58,412 nucleotides of DNA from an uncultured Pelagibacteraceae bacterium (lineage in GTDB: Bacteria > Pseudomonadota > Alphaproteobacteria > Pelagibacterales > Pelagibacteraceae), in NCBI GenBank assembly GCA_902515485.1, contig CABXUR010000005.1:1-58412 (forward strand), read 5' to 3'. Made by a program: the position numbers and the translations under genes. A model generated the notes under the pieces. That model did no database searches. It saw nothing but the letters and a program-made list of their open reading frames with translations, and was not told where the DNA came from. Of this stretch, positions 19,331-30,539 are shown in pieces (within the stretch, counting starts at the first letter, position 1; each line of letters begins with the position of its first letter).

Positions 19331-20466
19331 AAACTATTCAGTTTTATTTAATTATTTTTCTTACTCAATTTCTTTTTTTAAAACAAATAAATTCAGCTGA
19401 AATTGATATTTATAAAAAAATTGATCTATTCGGTGAGGTTTTAGAAAAAATAAATAAAGAGTATGTTGATGAAATAAATCAGTCAGAAAGTATGGACTCT
19501 GCAATTAATGGTCTTCTTCAGTCACTTGATCCTTATTCAGCTTACATGTCGCCAGAAATTTTTCAGGAAATGCAAACAGAAACTAGTGGAGAGTTTGGTG
19601 GTCTTGGGATTGAAGTCAGCATGGAAGCAGGCGTTGTAAAAGTTATATCTCCTATAGATGACACTCCTGCATCAAAAGCTGGTATAAAAGCTGGAGATTA
19701 TATTGTTAAAATTAACAACATTCAGGTTCAAGGAAAATCTTTAAGTGAAGCTGTTGATTTAATGAGAGGTCCAGTGGGTTCAGCAATTGAGCTTACCGTT
19801 AGACGAAGAGGAATTAAAAAAGCTCTAACATTTAATATAACAAGAGAAATTATTGAAGTGCAATCTGTTAAGTCAGATCTGTTAGATAATAATATTGGAT
19901 ATATTCGATTAACTTCTTTTAATGACAACAGTAGTCAGCAAATTAAGAAACAAATTAAAAAATTAAAAAAAAATGAAAACTTAAAAGCATTCATACTTGA
20001 TTTAAGAAATAACCCTGGCGGACTATTGTCTCAAGCTATTAAAATTTCAGATTTTTTTCTTGAAAATGGAGAAATCGTATCAACAAAAAGTAGAAAAAAA
20101 TCAGAAAACAAAAGATGGTTTGCAAAAAAAGGTGACATTACAGATGGTAAAACTTTATTGGTATTGATTAATTATGGTTCTGCATCTGCATCTGAAATTG
20201 TTGCTGGCGCTCTGAAAGACCATAAAAGAGCTATTATACTTGGAGAAAGTAGCTATGGAAAAGGATCTGTGCAATCAATAATTCCTCTTAAAAACAAGGG
20301 GGCTATTAGATTGACTGTTGCAAAATATTACCTCCCCTCTGGTGACTCTATTTCTGAAGTTGGAGTAAGACCTGATATTGAAGTTAATGAAGAAGGTGAT
20401 AATTTTAGAATTAAAACTGAAACCGATAATCAACTTAATTACGCAATAAAGTTATTAAACGGATAA
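19327..20466 (+). CDS. ctpA: C-terminal processing serine protease (S41 family)
   Basis: This is a 379-residue exported protease. An N-terminal hydrophobic segment (about 4-20) ending near INSAEI looks like a signal peptide or anchor. A PDZ domain covers about 85-165 (FGGLGIEVSMEAGVVKVISP, GIKAGDYIVKINNIQV). The S41 catalytic part contains LDLRNNPGGLL, GSASASEIVAGALKD with likely nucleophile S287, and GESSYGKGSVQS with general base K312. The Ser-Lys spacing of 25 fits the family. It likely trims C termini of periplasmic proteins. It overlaps rsfS by 4 bases. Confidence 0.93.
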   Translation: MKTIQFYLIIFLTQFLFLKQINSAEIDIYKKIDLFGEVLEKINKEYVDEINQSESMDSAINGLLQSLDPYSAYMSPEIFQEMQTETSGEFGGLGIEVSMEAGVVKVISPIDDTPASKAGIKAGDYIVKINNIQVQGKSLSEAVDLMRGPVGSAIELTVRRRGIKKALTFNITREIIEVQSVKSDLLDNNIGYIRLTSFNDNSSQQIKKQIKKLKKNENLKAFILDLRNNPGGLLSQAIKISDFFLENGEIVSTKSRKKSENKRWFAKKGDITDGKTLLVLINYGSASASEIVAGALKDHKRAIILGESSYGKGSVQSIIPLKNKGAIRLTVAKYYLPSGDSISEVGVRPDIEVNEEGDNFRIKTETDNQLNYAIKLLNG

Positions 20467-20467
20467 T

Positions 20468-20944
20468 ATGAAAAAAAGATTAAGCGAATTACCGCTTAGA
20501 AGTGGTGTAGGAATTGTAGTCCTGAATAAACAAAATAAAGTATTTGTTGCTAAGAGAATAGATAATCCAAAAAATTTTTGGCAAATGCCTCAAGGAGGTG
20601 TAGATGAAGGGGAAAATTTTTTAAATGCTGCCTACAGAGAGCTAGAGGAAGAAACTAGTATAAAGAAAGTAAATCTAATTCAAGAATTAGAAGGAACTAT
20701 AACTTACGAACTTCCTGATCGTTTATTAGGTATTATTTGGAAAGGTAAGTATAGAGGTCAAAAACAAAAATGGTTTCTGATGAGATTTAATGGTGAAGAT
20801 AATGAAATAAATATCAAAACTAAAAATCCAGAATTTTTGGATTGGAAATGGATTGAGATTGATCAACTAACCGAAGTAGTAGTTGATTTTAAATTAAACG
20901 TTTATAAAGAAGTAAAGGAACAAGTTAAAAAAATTATTAATTAA
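20468..20944 (+). CDS. rppH: RNA pyrophosphohydrolase (Nudix)
   Basis: This is a 158-residue Nudix hydrolase. PLRSGVGIVVLNKQNKVFVA and FWQMPQGGVDEGE are typical of RppH, and the Nudix box runs GGVDEGENFLNAAYRELEEE. RppH removes pyrophosphate from the 5' end of RNAs to start decay. It begins 1 base after ctpA. Its 3' end overlaps the convergent atpC by 8 bases, leaving no room for a terminator. Confidence 0.92.
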   Translation: MKKRLSELPLRSGVGIVVLNKQNKVFVAKRIDNPKNFWQMPQGGVDEGENFLNAAYRELEEETSIKKVNLIQELEGTITYELPDRLLGIIWKGKYRGQKQKWFLMRFNGEDNEINIKTKNPEFLDWKWIEIDQLTEVVVDFKLNVYKEVKEQVKKIIN

Positions 20945-21328
20945 GAGATTTTAATACTTCAATTTTTTGATCAACTAAATATTTAGACTGATCATTAATT
21001 TCAGGCTTGCTAGCCTCTTCTTCTGCTTGTTTAAGAAGATCTTGCTGTTTAGATTTATCAAAGTCATTAAGATTAAATATTGAGCTTGTTAAAATAGATA
21101 AATTATTATTTTTGAATTCAACTATCCCATCTTCTACATAATAATTTTCATCACCCGATTTAGATAAAATTTTAATTATGCCTGGTTTTAAAAATGAGAT
21201 TATTGAAATATGATCCTTAAGTATTCCCATTTCACCTTCGAAAGCAGGTACAACTACTTCCGACACATCTTCTTTAATTAAAAAAGATTTTTCTGGATTT
21301 ACTATTTCAACTTTAAACTCTTCGCTCA

Positions 21329-21329
<1 letters not shown>
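20937..21329 (-). CDS. atpC: ATP synthase F1 epsilon subunit
   Basis: This 130-residue protein has the epsilon beta-sandwich (VEIVNPEKSFLIKEDVSEVV, VPAFEGEMGILKDHISIISF) followed by a C-terminal helical part. Epsilon sits in the central stalk and can restrain ATP hydrolysis. It is the last gene of atpHAGDC and its start overlaps the atpD stop by 1 base. The F0 genes are elsewhere, as usual in alphaproteobacteria. Confidence 0.94.
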
Positions 21330-23625
<2,296 letters not shown>

Positions 23626-23631
23626 AGTTAA

Positions 23632-25167
23632 TTAAGATTTAAAGTTTTCCTTTAATTGCGCAATTACTTCTACAAGTAATTTCTCCATATCGTCCTCAAG
23701 TTTTCCTGAAGATAAAATAGATTCTATAATTTCAGGTTTATCAGATTTACATTTCTCAATTATTTTATTTTCAAACTCAGCAATATCTTTTAGTTCAATA
23801 TCGTCTAAGTAACCTTTTACTCCACAAAAAACTGAAATAACTTGTTCAGCCACTGTCATTGGGGAATATTGTTTTTGTTTAAGAAGCTCTGTTAATTTAG
23901 AGCCTCTATTTAATAGTTGTTGAGTCGATGCATCTAAATCAGAACCAAATTGAGCAAATGCTGCCATTTCTCTGTATTGAGCTAGCTCTAACTTCATAGA
24001 TCCTGATACTTTTTTCATTGCTTTAGTTTGTGCTGAAGAACCTACCCTTGATACAGATAATCCAACGTTAATTGCAGGTCTAATACCTTGGTTAAAAAGT
24101 TCTGTTTCTAAAAATATTTGACCGTCAGTAATTGAAATTACGTTAGTAGGAATAAATGCAGATACATCTCCACCTTGTGTTTCAATAATCGGAAGTGCAG
24201 TTAAAGAACCTCCACCATGTTCATCACTTAATTTAGCTGCTCTTTCAAGTAGTCGGCTATGTAAATAAAATACATCACCAGGATATGCCTCACGTCCCGG
24301 AGGTCTTCTCAAAAGAAGTGACATTTGTCTGTAAGCAACAGCCTGCTTAGATAAATCATCATAAATTATTAAAGCATGCATACCGTTGTCTCTAAAATAC
24401 TCACCCATTGTACAACCTGTGTAGGGAGCTAAAAATTGCAATGGTGCCGAGTCTGAGGCTGTAGCAGCAACAATTGTAGTATATTCCATTGCTCCAGATT
24501 CCTCTAATGTTTTTTGAATTTGTCTTACAGTTGATCTTTTCTGACCAATAGCAACATAAACACAATAAAGTTTTTGTTTTTCATCTCCTGACTCATTAAT
24601 TTTTTTTTGATTAATAATTGCATCAATTGCAACTGCAGTTTTACCTGTTTGTCTATCACCAATAATTAATTCACGTTGTCCTCTTCCAACTGGCACCAAA
24701 CTATCGATTGATTTTAAACCTGTTTGCATTGGTTCACTGACTGATTGTCTTGGAATAATTCCTGGAGCTTTAACTTCAACCCTGCTTTTTTGAACACTTT
24801 TATCAAGTGCACCTTTGCCATCAATAGGATTACCTAGGCCATCTACAACTCTTCCTAATAATTCTTTTCCAACAGGAGTATCTACAATATTTCCAGTCCT
24901 CTTAACAACATCTCCTTCTTTAATATTTCTATCATCACCAAAAATTACAACACCAACATTTTCACTTTCTAAGTTTAACGCCATACCCTTAGAGCCATCT
25001 GCAAACTCAACCATCTCTCCAGCTTGAACATTGTCAAGACCATAAATTCTTGCAATACCATCTCCAACAGAAAGTACTTGGCCAACTTCAGTTACTTCTG
25101 CTTTATCACCAAAATTTTTAATTTGTTCTTTTAATATTTTTGTAACTTCTGAAGGATTTATTTCCAT
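23632..25167 (-). CDS. atpA: ATP synthase F1 alpha subunit
   Basis: This is a 511-residue non-catalytic nucleotide-binding subunit. Walker A is [15 protein letters not shown], followed by [34 protein letters not shown] and [17 protein letters not shown]. Length is normal. It starts at the base after the atpH stop and ends 6 bases before atpG. Confidence 0.98.
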   Translation of the reverse strand: MEINPSEVTKILKEQIKNFGDKAEVTEVGQVLSVGDGIARIYGLDNVQAGEMVEFADGSKGMALNLESENVGVVIFGDDRNIKEGDVVKRTGNIVDTPVGKELLGRVVDGLGNPIDGKGALDKSVQKSRVEVKAPGIIPRQSVSEPMQTGLKSIDSLVPVGRGQRELIIGDRQTGKTAVAIDAIINQKKINESGDEKQKLYCVYVAIGQKRSTVRQIQKTLEESGAMEYTTIVAATASDSAPLQFLAPYTGCTMGEYFRDNGMHALIIYDDLSKQAVAYRQMSLLLRRPPGREAYPGDVFYLHSRLLERAAKLSDEHGGGSLTALPIIETQGGDVSAFIPTNVISITDGQIFLETELFNQGIRPAINVGLSVSRVGSSAQTKAMKKVSGSMKLELAQYREMAAFAQFGSDLDASTQQLLNRGSKLTELLKQKQYSPMTVAEQVISVFCGVKGYLDDIELKDIAEFENKIIEKCKSDKPEIIESILSSGKLEDDMEKLLVEVIAQLKENFKS

Positions 25168-25725
25168 TTAAGCCTCTATCATTCTATTTTCGATTTGTTG
25201 TAATTTATTTTTTATTGAGGTGTCTACCATAGTACTACCTACCTGTACTATTAAACCTCCTATTAAACTTTCGTCATGTTTATAGTTTAATTTTATTTTA
25301 GAACTAAAATTTTCTGTAAGCTCATCTGTAATTTTTGCAATTTCTTCACTTGTTAATTCTTTAGCAGATTTAAGTTCTGCCTTGAGCTCACCTCTTTTTT
25401 TAGAACAAGTTTCTATAAAACTCTTTAATATTTGTTCAACATAAAAAAAACGTCTTTTAATAACTAGAAAACTTAAAAAATTTTTTAACAAATTTTCAAA
25501 TTTGTTATTATCAGAAAAATTATTTATAAATTTTAAAAGATCTTCTTGGTTATTTGTTGGATCTTTAATTAAATCTGAGAAATCTTTGCTTGATGAAGTT
25601 AACTCTAAAATAGATAACGTTTGTTCTTCTACTTGTTCAATAACATTATTTTCACTTGAAAGCTCATATAAAGCTAAAGAATATCTTTCACTTGAAGTTA
25701 TAGAAAATCCCTTATTTTTGCTCAA
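25168..25725 (-). CDS. atpH: ATP synthase F1 delta subunit
   Basis: This 185-residue peripheral-stalk subunit has the N-terminal helical domain (SERYSLALYELSSENN) and the C-terminal part with ESLIGGLIVQVGSTMVDTSIKNKLQQIE, given here as ESLIGGLIVQVG and DTSIKNKLQQIE. The start is TTG at 25725, supported by an AAAGG Shine-Dalgarno (25737-25733) 7 bases upstream. It is the first gene of the F1 operon. Confidence 0.94.
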   Translation of the reverse strand: MSKNKGFSITSSERYSLALYELSSENNVIEQVEEQTLSILELTSSSKDFSDLIKDPTNNQEDLLKFINNFSDNNKFENLLKNFLSFLVIKRRFFYVEQILKSFIETCSKKRGELKAELKSAKELTSEEIAKITDELTENFSSKIKLNYKHDESLIGGLIVQVGSTMVDTSIKNKLQQIENRMIEA

Positions 25726-25769
25726 CTTGATACCTTTATTATGTAGAAGATTATTTTAAAATCACGCTT

Positions 25770-25798
25770 TAATTAGCATATGAGTATAATGTCTTCAA
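25770..25798 (-). promoter_or_regulatory. Possible promoter of atpHAGDC
   Basis: In the 109-base gap between priA and atpH, minus-strand TTGAAG (25798-25793) and TAATTA (25775-25770) have a 17-base spacer. A TATACT hexamer also lies within the spacer as an alternative -10. This is the largest gap in the 33-kb co-directional run, so a separate start for the ATP synthase operon is plausible. Confidence 0.35.
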
Positions 25799-25834
25799 GT
25801 AACACATTTGTTTAAAACACTATTTTTTATTAGG

Positions 25835-27790
25835 TTAATTGAAGTTTATTGGGTCAACATCAACTGAAAGTTTTATTCCTGATGAAAATTTGTAATTTGG
25901 GATAATTTCAGCGATTGAGTTCTGTAAATTAAGGGATTTTGAACCCCTAATTAGCATTCTTATTCTAAATTTTTTTTTAAGTCTAAAAATTGGTGCGCTA
26001 ACTGGTCCTAAAACTTTTCCCTTAATTTTTTTTTCAATAAAGCTTTTGAAATAAAAAGCCTCTTTTTCTAATTTTGCTTCATTGTCTCCTGTTAAGATTA
26101 ATGAAATAAATCTTTGAAATGGTGGAAGATTGTTTTGTCTTCTAATATCTAACTCTCTATCAAGAAAAATATCAGGATTACTATTAGTCAAATCAGAAAT
26201 CATTTTAGTATTGGTATTATAAGTTTGAAAATACACAGTTGCAGGTTTCCCTGTCCTTCCTGCTCGACCAGAAAGTTGATGGTATAACTGTAAATTTTTT
26301 TCAGCTCCTCTTAGATCATGTCCTTGTGAAGAAAGATCAATATCAACTACAACAATACAATTAAGGCTTGGAAAATGAAAGCCTTTAGAAATTAACTGAG
26401 TTCCAACTAAAATTTGAACTTCATTATTGACTATTTTTTCTAATTTATCACTAGAACTTTTTTTATTCATTGTATCACTTGAAAAAATTTCAATTTTTTT
26501 TAATGGAAAGTTTTTTTTAACTTCTTCAGATATTCTTTCAACACCAGGACCACTAAAAATAAAATCACAATCGCCATCTTTTACACAACTTCTTTTCAAC
26601 AAAGACTTAAACCCACAATAATGGCATAATAAATTATTTTTATTTTTATGATAAACTAAATTAATTGAACAATTAGGACATGAATAACTATTAAAGCATT
26701 TGTTACAAATTACATGCGGAGAAAACCCTCGTCTATTTAAAAAAAATAATACCTGATCGTTTTTATCAAGATGAAAATTTACTTTCTCAATAATTTTTTT
26801 TGATAGCCATGATTGTTTTTCTAATTTTGTTTCATTGAGATTTATTATTTCATAATTAGGCAAAGATGCATTTTTATAACGCTTTTCTAATTTTGAGATA
26901 GTATATTTGCCTTTTTTAATATTTTCATAAGTTTCAATTGATGGAACTGCTGTTATTAAATTGATGGGAATATTTTCAAATGATGCTCTTGAGATTGCCA
27001 TATCTCTTGCATTATAGGTAACACCTTCATCTTGTTTGTAAGACTGATCATGTTCTTCATCTACAATAATTAATCCTAATTTTTTAAATGGTAAAAATAA
27101 TGAAGATCTAGCACCTATGACAACTTTAATTTCTCCATTTGCAATTCCGCTCCAAATAATTTCTTTCTTTTTTTTGGTAATACCCGAGTGCCAAATTGCT
27201 GGAGTAAAACCAAAGAATTCTATAAATTTTTTTTCAAATTGACCTGTTAAGCCAATCTCAGGTAATAAAATTAAGCCCTGAAATCCTTTATTTATAATAG
27301 CTTTTAGAGCCTCAAAATAAACCATAGTTTTCCCTGATCCAGTTGTTCCTTGAAGAACATGTACTCTAAATTTTTGATTAGAAACATTCATTTTTCTAAG
27401 TGATTTTTTTTGTTCCTCGGAAAGTTCTATTGAATTTGTTTTAATATTAGACTTAAAAATATTGTAAGCATCTTTTTGAATTTTTTCTATAACATTACTA
27501 CTTAACAAAACTAACTTTAGCGCCATACCTTTTGGAATTATATTGTATTCAGAAAACCAGTTAAGAAATTTAATAGTTGTTTTTTTTAATGGAGCTACAT
27601 CTAATTTTTTCAAAATACTTTTTATTTTGAAATGTCTATTATTCTCTTTTTCAAATTCATCCCAAACGACACCCGTAATTTTAGATTTACCAAAAGGCAC
27701 CATCACATAATCACCTACTTTTAAATTAATATCACTCTCATAGGTAAATGGGTGATTAAAGATATTTGGTAAAAGAATCGGTACTTTCAT
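25835..27790 (-). CDS. priA: Primosomal replication helicase PriA
   Basis: This 651-residue superfamily 2 helicase restarts collapsed replication forks. The N-terminal DNA-binding domain contains VGDYVMVPFGKSKITGVVW. The helicase core has Walker A LQGTTGSGKTMV, LLPEIGLTGQFEKKF, the DEEH box IIVDEEHDQSYKQ and QLSGRAGRTGKPATV. The zinc region has CNKC, SCPNC and LCHYCG. The last pair, normally CPxCG, reads CVKDGDC, so the eighth zinc ligand appears shifted. At about 730 residues in E. coli, PriA is longer. It lies between the TCA genes and atpHAGDC. Confidence 0.94.
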   Translation of the reverse strand: MKVPILLPNIFNHPFTYESDINLKVGDYVMVPFGKSKITGVVWDEFEKENNRHFKIKSILKKLDVAPLKKTTIKFLNWFSEYNIIPKGMALKLVLLSSNVIEKIQKDAYNIFKSNIKTNSIELSEEQKKSLRKMNVSNQKFRVHVLQGTTGSGKTMVYFEALKAIINKGFQGLILLPEIGLTGQFEKKFIEFFGFTPAIWHSGITKKKKEIIWSGIANGEIKVVIGARSSLFLPFKKLGLIIVDEEHDQSYKQDEGVTYNARDMAISRASFENIPINLITAVPSIETYENIKKGKYTISKLEKRYKNASLPNYEIINLNETKLEKQSWLSKKIIEKVNFHLDKNDQVLFFLNRRGFSPHVICNKCFNSYSCPNCSINLVYHKNKNNLLCHYCGFKSLLKRSCVKDGDCDFIFSGPGVERISEEVKKNFPLKKIEIFSSDTMNKKSSSDKLEKIVNNEVQILVGTQLISKGFHFPSLNCIVVVDIDLSSQGHDLRGAEKNLQLYHQLSGRAGRTGKPATVYFQTYNTNTKMISDLTNSNPDIFLDRELDIRRQNNLPPFQRFISLILTGDNEAKLEKEAFYFKSFIEKKIKGKVLGPVSAPIFRLKKKFRIRMLIRGSKSLNLQNSIAEIIPNYKFSSGIKLSVDVDPINFN

Positions 27791-27812
27791 ATTTTAATAA
27801 TATGAAAAAAAA

Positions 27813-29213
27813 CTAAGAGTGTATTGCTCTTTTATCTACTGATAATGCTGCTTCTTTAACGGCTTCTGAAAATGTTGGGTGAGCATGACAAGTTCTTGCA
27901 ATATCTTCAGAGCTCGCGCCAAATTCCATTGCAACGCCTATTTCTGCAATAAGTTCTCCTGCATGAGGGCCAATAATGTGTGCACCTAAGACTTTATCTG
28001 TAGTTTCGTCTGCTAAAATTTTAACAAACCCTTCTGCGTCATCTATAGCTTTTGCTCTAGAGTTTGCCATGAATGAAAACTTACCAATTTTATATTTTAT
28101 ATTTAATTCTTTTAATTGTTCTTCTGTCTTACCAATTGATGCAACTTCGGGTGTTGTATAAACAACACCAGGAATTGTATTATAATTGACATGGCCTGAT
28201 TGACCTGCAATATTTTCTGCAACGGCAATTCCTTCATCTTCTGCTTTATGGGCTAACATTGGCCCACTTATTACATCGCCAATTGCATAAATATTATTAA
28301 TATTAGTTTTAAATGTATTATCTGTTTTAACTCTTTTTCTTTCATCTAATTCAACTCCAGCGGCATCTAGATTTAAACTATTCGTGTTAGCTTTTCGACC
28401 AACTGAAATAAGAACGACATCACAATCAAAATTATTTTTATTTCCATCTTTATCAACTGTTGAAACAATTACCCCTGATTTGTTATTTTGAATAGCTTCA
28501 ACTTTATTTTGCATACTAAATTTAATGCCTTGTTTTTTTAAAATCTTCATAAATTCTGATGAAATTTCTTTATCCATACCAGGAGTAATATGATCTAAAA
28601 ATTCTACTACCTGCACTTTAGCTCCCAATCTTGACCAAACTGATCCCATCTCTAATCCAATATAGCCACCCCCTACTACAACCATTTTTTTTGGAACTTT
28701 ATCCAATTTTAATGCACCTGTTGAAGATAAAATGACTTTCTCATCAATTTCTATTCCAGGCAAAGATACTGGCACAGAACCTGTTGCTATCACAGTTTTT
28801 TCAGCCTCAATAATAGTCTCTTTATTTAAATCATCTTTAATTATGATTTTATTTTGAGATTTGAAGCTTCCGGTTCCTTTGTAATAAGTTACTTTATTTT
28901 TTTTCAGTAAAAACTCGACACCTTTGGTAAGTATAGTCACAGCTTTATCCTTACTTTTCATCATTTTTTCAAGATTTAGCTTAACCTCACCAACTTCAAT
29001 TCCTTTACTAGATAAATTTTGAACTTTATGAAATTCTTCAGATAAATTTAGCAGGCTTTTTGAAGGTATACATCCAACATTTAAACATGTCCCCCCAAGA
29101 GATCCTCTAGATTCAATACACGCTGTTTTTAATCCAAGCTGAGCAAGTCTAATAGCACAAACATATCCGCCAGGACCTCCACCAATTACTACTGCTTGAA
29201 ATTTTTCTGACAT
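27813..29213 (-). CDS. lpdA: Dihydrolipoyl dehydrogenase (E3)
   Basis: This 466-residue flavoprotein reoxidises dihydrolipoamide of 2-oxoacid dehydrogenase complexes with NAD+. The FAD site is VVIGGGPGGYVCAIR, the redox disulfide GGTCLNVGC (C43 and C48), the NAD site VVGGGYIGLEMGSVWSRLGA, and the C-terminal HAHPTFSEAVKEAAL has the catalytic His-Glu pair. It directly abuts sucB, so it probably serves the 2-oxoglutarate dehydrogenase complex and may be shared with others. Confidence 0.97.
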   Translation of the reverse strand: MSEKFQAVVIGGGPGGYVCAIRLAQLGLKTACIESRGSLGGTCLNVGCIPSKSLLNLSEEFHKVQNLSSKGIEVGEVKLNLEKMMKSKDKAVTILTKGVEFLLKKNKVTYYKGTGSFKSQNKIIIKDDLNKETIIEAEKTVIATGSVPVSLPGIEIDEKVILSSTGALKLDKVPKKMVVVGGGYIGLEMGSVWSRLGAKVQVVEFLDHITPGMDKEISSEFMKILKKQGIKFSMQNKVEAIQNNKSGVIVSTVDKDGNKNNFDCDVVLISVGRKANTNSLNLDAAGVELDERKRVKTDNTFKTNINNIYAIGDVISGPMLAHKAEDEGIAVAENIAGQSGHVNYNTIPGVVYTTPEVASIGKTEEQLKELNIKYKIGKFSFMANSRAKAIDDAEGFVKILADETTDKVLGAHIIGPHAGELIAEIGVAMEFGASSEDIARTCHAHPTFSEAVKEAALSVDKRAIHS

Positions 29214-30533
29214 TTAAATATCCAAAAATAACCTTCTTGGGTCTTCTAAATTTTCTTTCACCATTTTTAAAAATGAAACTGACTCTTTGCCATCAATTAT
29301 TCTGTGATCATATGACAATGCTAAATACATAATTGGTCTAATTTTAATTTCACCATCAACAACTACAGGTCTATCAACAATGTTGTGCATTCCAAGAACT
29401 CCTGATTGAGGAATATTTAATATTGGAGTTGACAACATCGATCCATAAACTCCACCATTACTAATAGTAAACGTTCCACCTTGAAGATCTTCAATTGTTA
29501 ATTTGCCATCTCTTGCTTTTTTTGAAATATCTTTAATATTTTTTTCAATATCAGCAAACGATAATTCATCAGCATTTCTTAATACAGGCACAACCAAACC
29601 TTTCTCTGTTCCGACTGCAAAACTTAAATTATAATAATTTTTATAAACTATCTCGTCTTCATCTATTTCAGCATTTACTGCTGGAAAATTTTTCAATGCA
29701 ACCACACAAGCTTTAACAAAAAAAGACATAAAACCTAATTTTATTCCATAACGATTTTGAAAATCTTGCTGATTTTCTTTTCTCATTTCCATAATATTGG
29801 TCATATCCACTTCATTGAAGGTAGTTAACAAAGCTGCATTTTCTTGTGCTTGTTTTAATCTCTTAGCTATTGTTTGTCTTAGTCTGGTCATTTTAATTCT
29901 TTCTTCATGGCCATACTTAGCTTTTCTCTCTGAAGGCATCGGATTAGTTCCCATTAAACTTATTAAGTCACCCTTTAAAACTCTTCCATCTTTTCCTGAG
30001 CCTTGAACTGAATTAATATCTATTTTGTTTTCTACAACAATTTTTCTAACTGCTGGTGAAAGCGTTTGACTTTCTGCATTAGTTTTAGCTTCTAAATTTT
30101 CTATTTTAGTCTTTGGAGTCTTTTCCTCGATTACCTCATCAGTTAAAACTAAAAGCTCTTCCTCGTCATTTTTTTTAGTTTTTTCCTCAAATATTTTTAG
30201 TTCTTTTTTAGATGGATCTAATTTTATTATATTATCTTCTTTTTGAACAGGTTCTAATTTTTTAATTTCTTCTTTTTTAACCAAACCTTCAGATTGACTC
30301 TCAGATACTGAACCTAGGAGAGCCCCAACTTCTACTACTGAGCCATCTTTTGAATTTATTTCAGTTAAAACACCTTTAATAGGTGATGGCACTTCAAGAT
30401 TAACTTTATCTGTTTCAAGTTCTACAATTGGCTCATCCGCTTCAACTATGTCACCAGTATTTTTTAACCATTTAGCAACCGTTGCCTCTGTAATACTCTC
30501 TCCAAGAGCAGGAACTACAATTTTTTCATTCAT
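29214..30533 (-). CDS. sucB: Dihydrolipoyl succinyltransferase (E2 of 2-oxoglutarate dehydrogenase)
   Basis: This 439-residue E2 has one lipoyl domain (about 1-76) with lipoyl K43 in [11 protein letters not shown] long Lys/Glu-rich linker (about 80-160) follows, then an E3-binding domain ([20 protein letters not shown]) and the catalytic core, whose C terminus has [16 protein letters not shown] with the catalytic His. It transfers succinyl groups to CoA. It lies 6 bases after sucA and abuts lpdA. Confidence 0.97.
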   Translation of the reverse strand: MNEKIVVPALGESITEATVAKWLKNTGDIVEADEPIVELETDKVNLEVPSPIKGVLTEINSKDGSVVEVGALLGSVSESQSEGLVKKEEIKKLEPVQKEDNIIKLDPSKKELKIFEEKTKKNDEEELLVLTDEVIEEKTPKTKIENLEAKTNAESQTLSPAVRKIVVENKIDINSVQGSGKDGRVLKGDLISLMGTNPMPSERKAKYGHEERIKMTRLRQTIAKRLKQAQENAALLTTFNEVDMTNIMEMRKENQQDFQNRYGIKLGFMSFFVKACVVALKNFPAVNAEIDEDEIVYKNYYNLSFAVGTEKGLVVPVLRNADELSFADIEKNIKDISKKARDGKLTIEDLQGGTFTISNGGVYGSMLSTPILNIPQSGVLGMHNIVDRPVVVDGEIKIRPIMYLALSYDHRIIDGKESVSFLKMVKENLEDPRRLFLDI

Positions 30534-30539
30534 TTCTAA

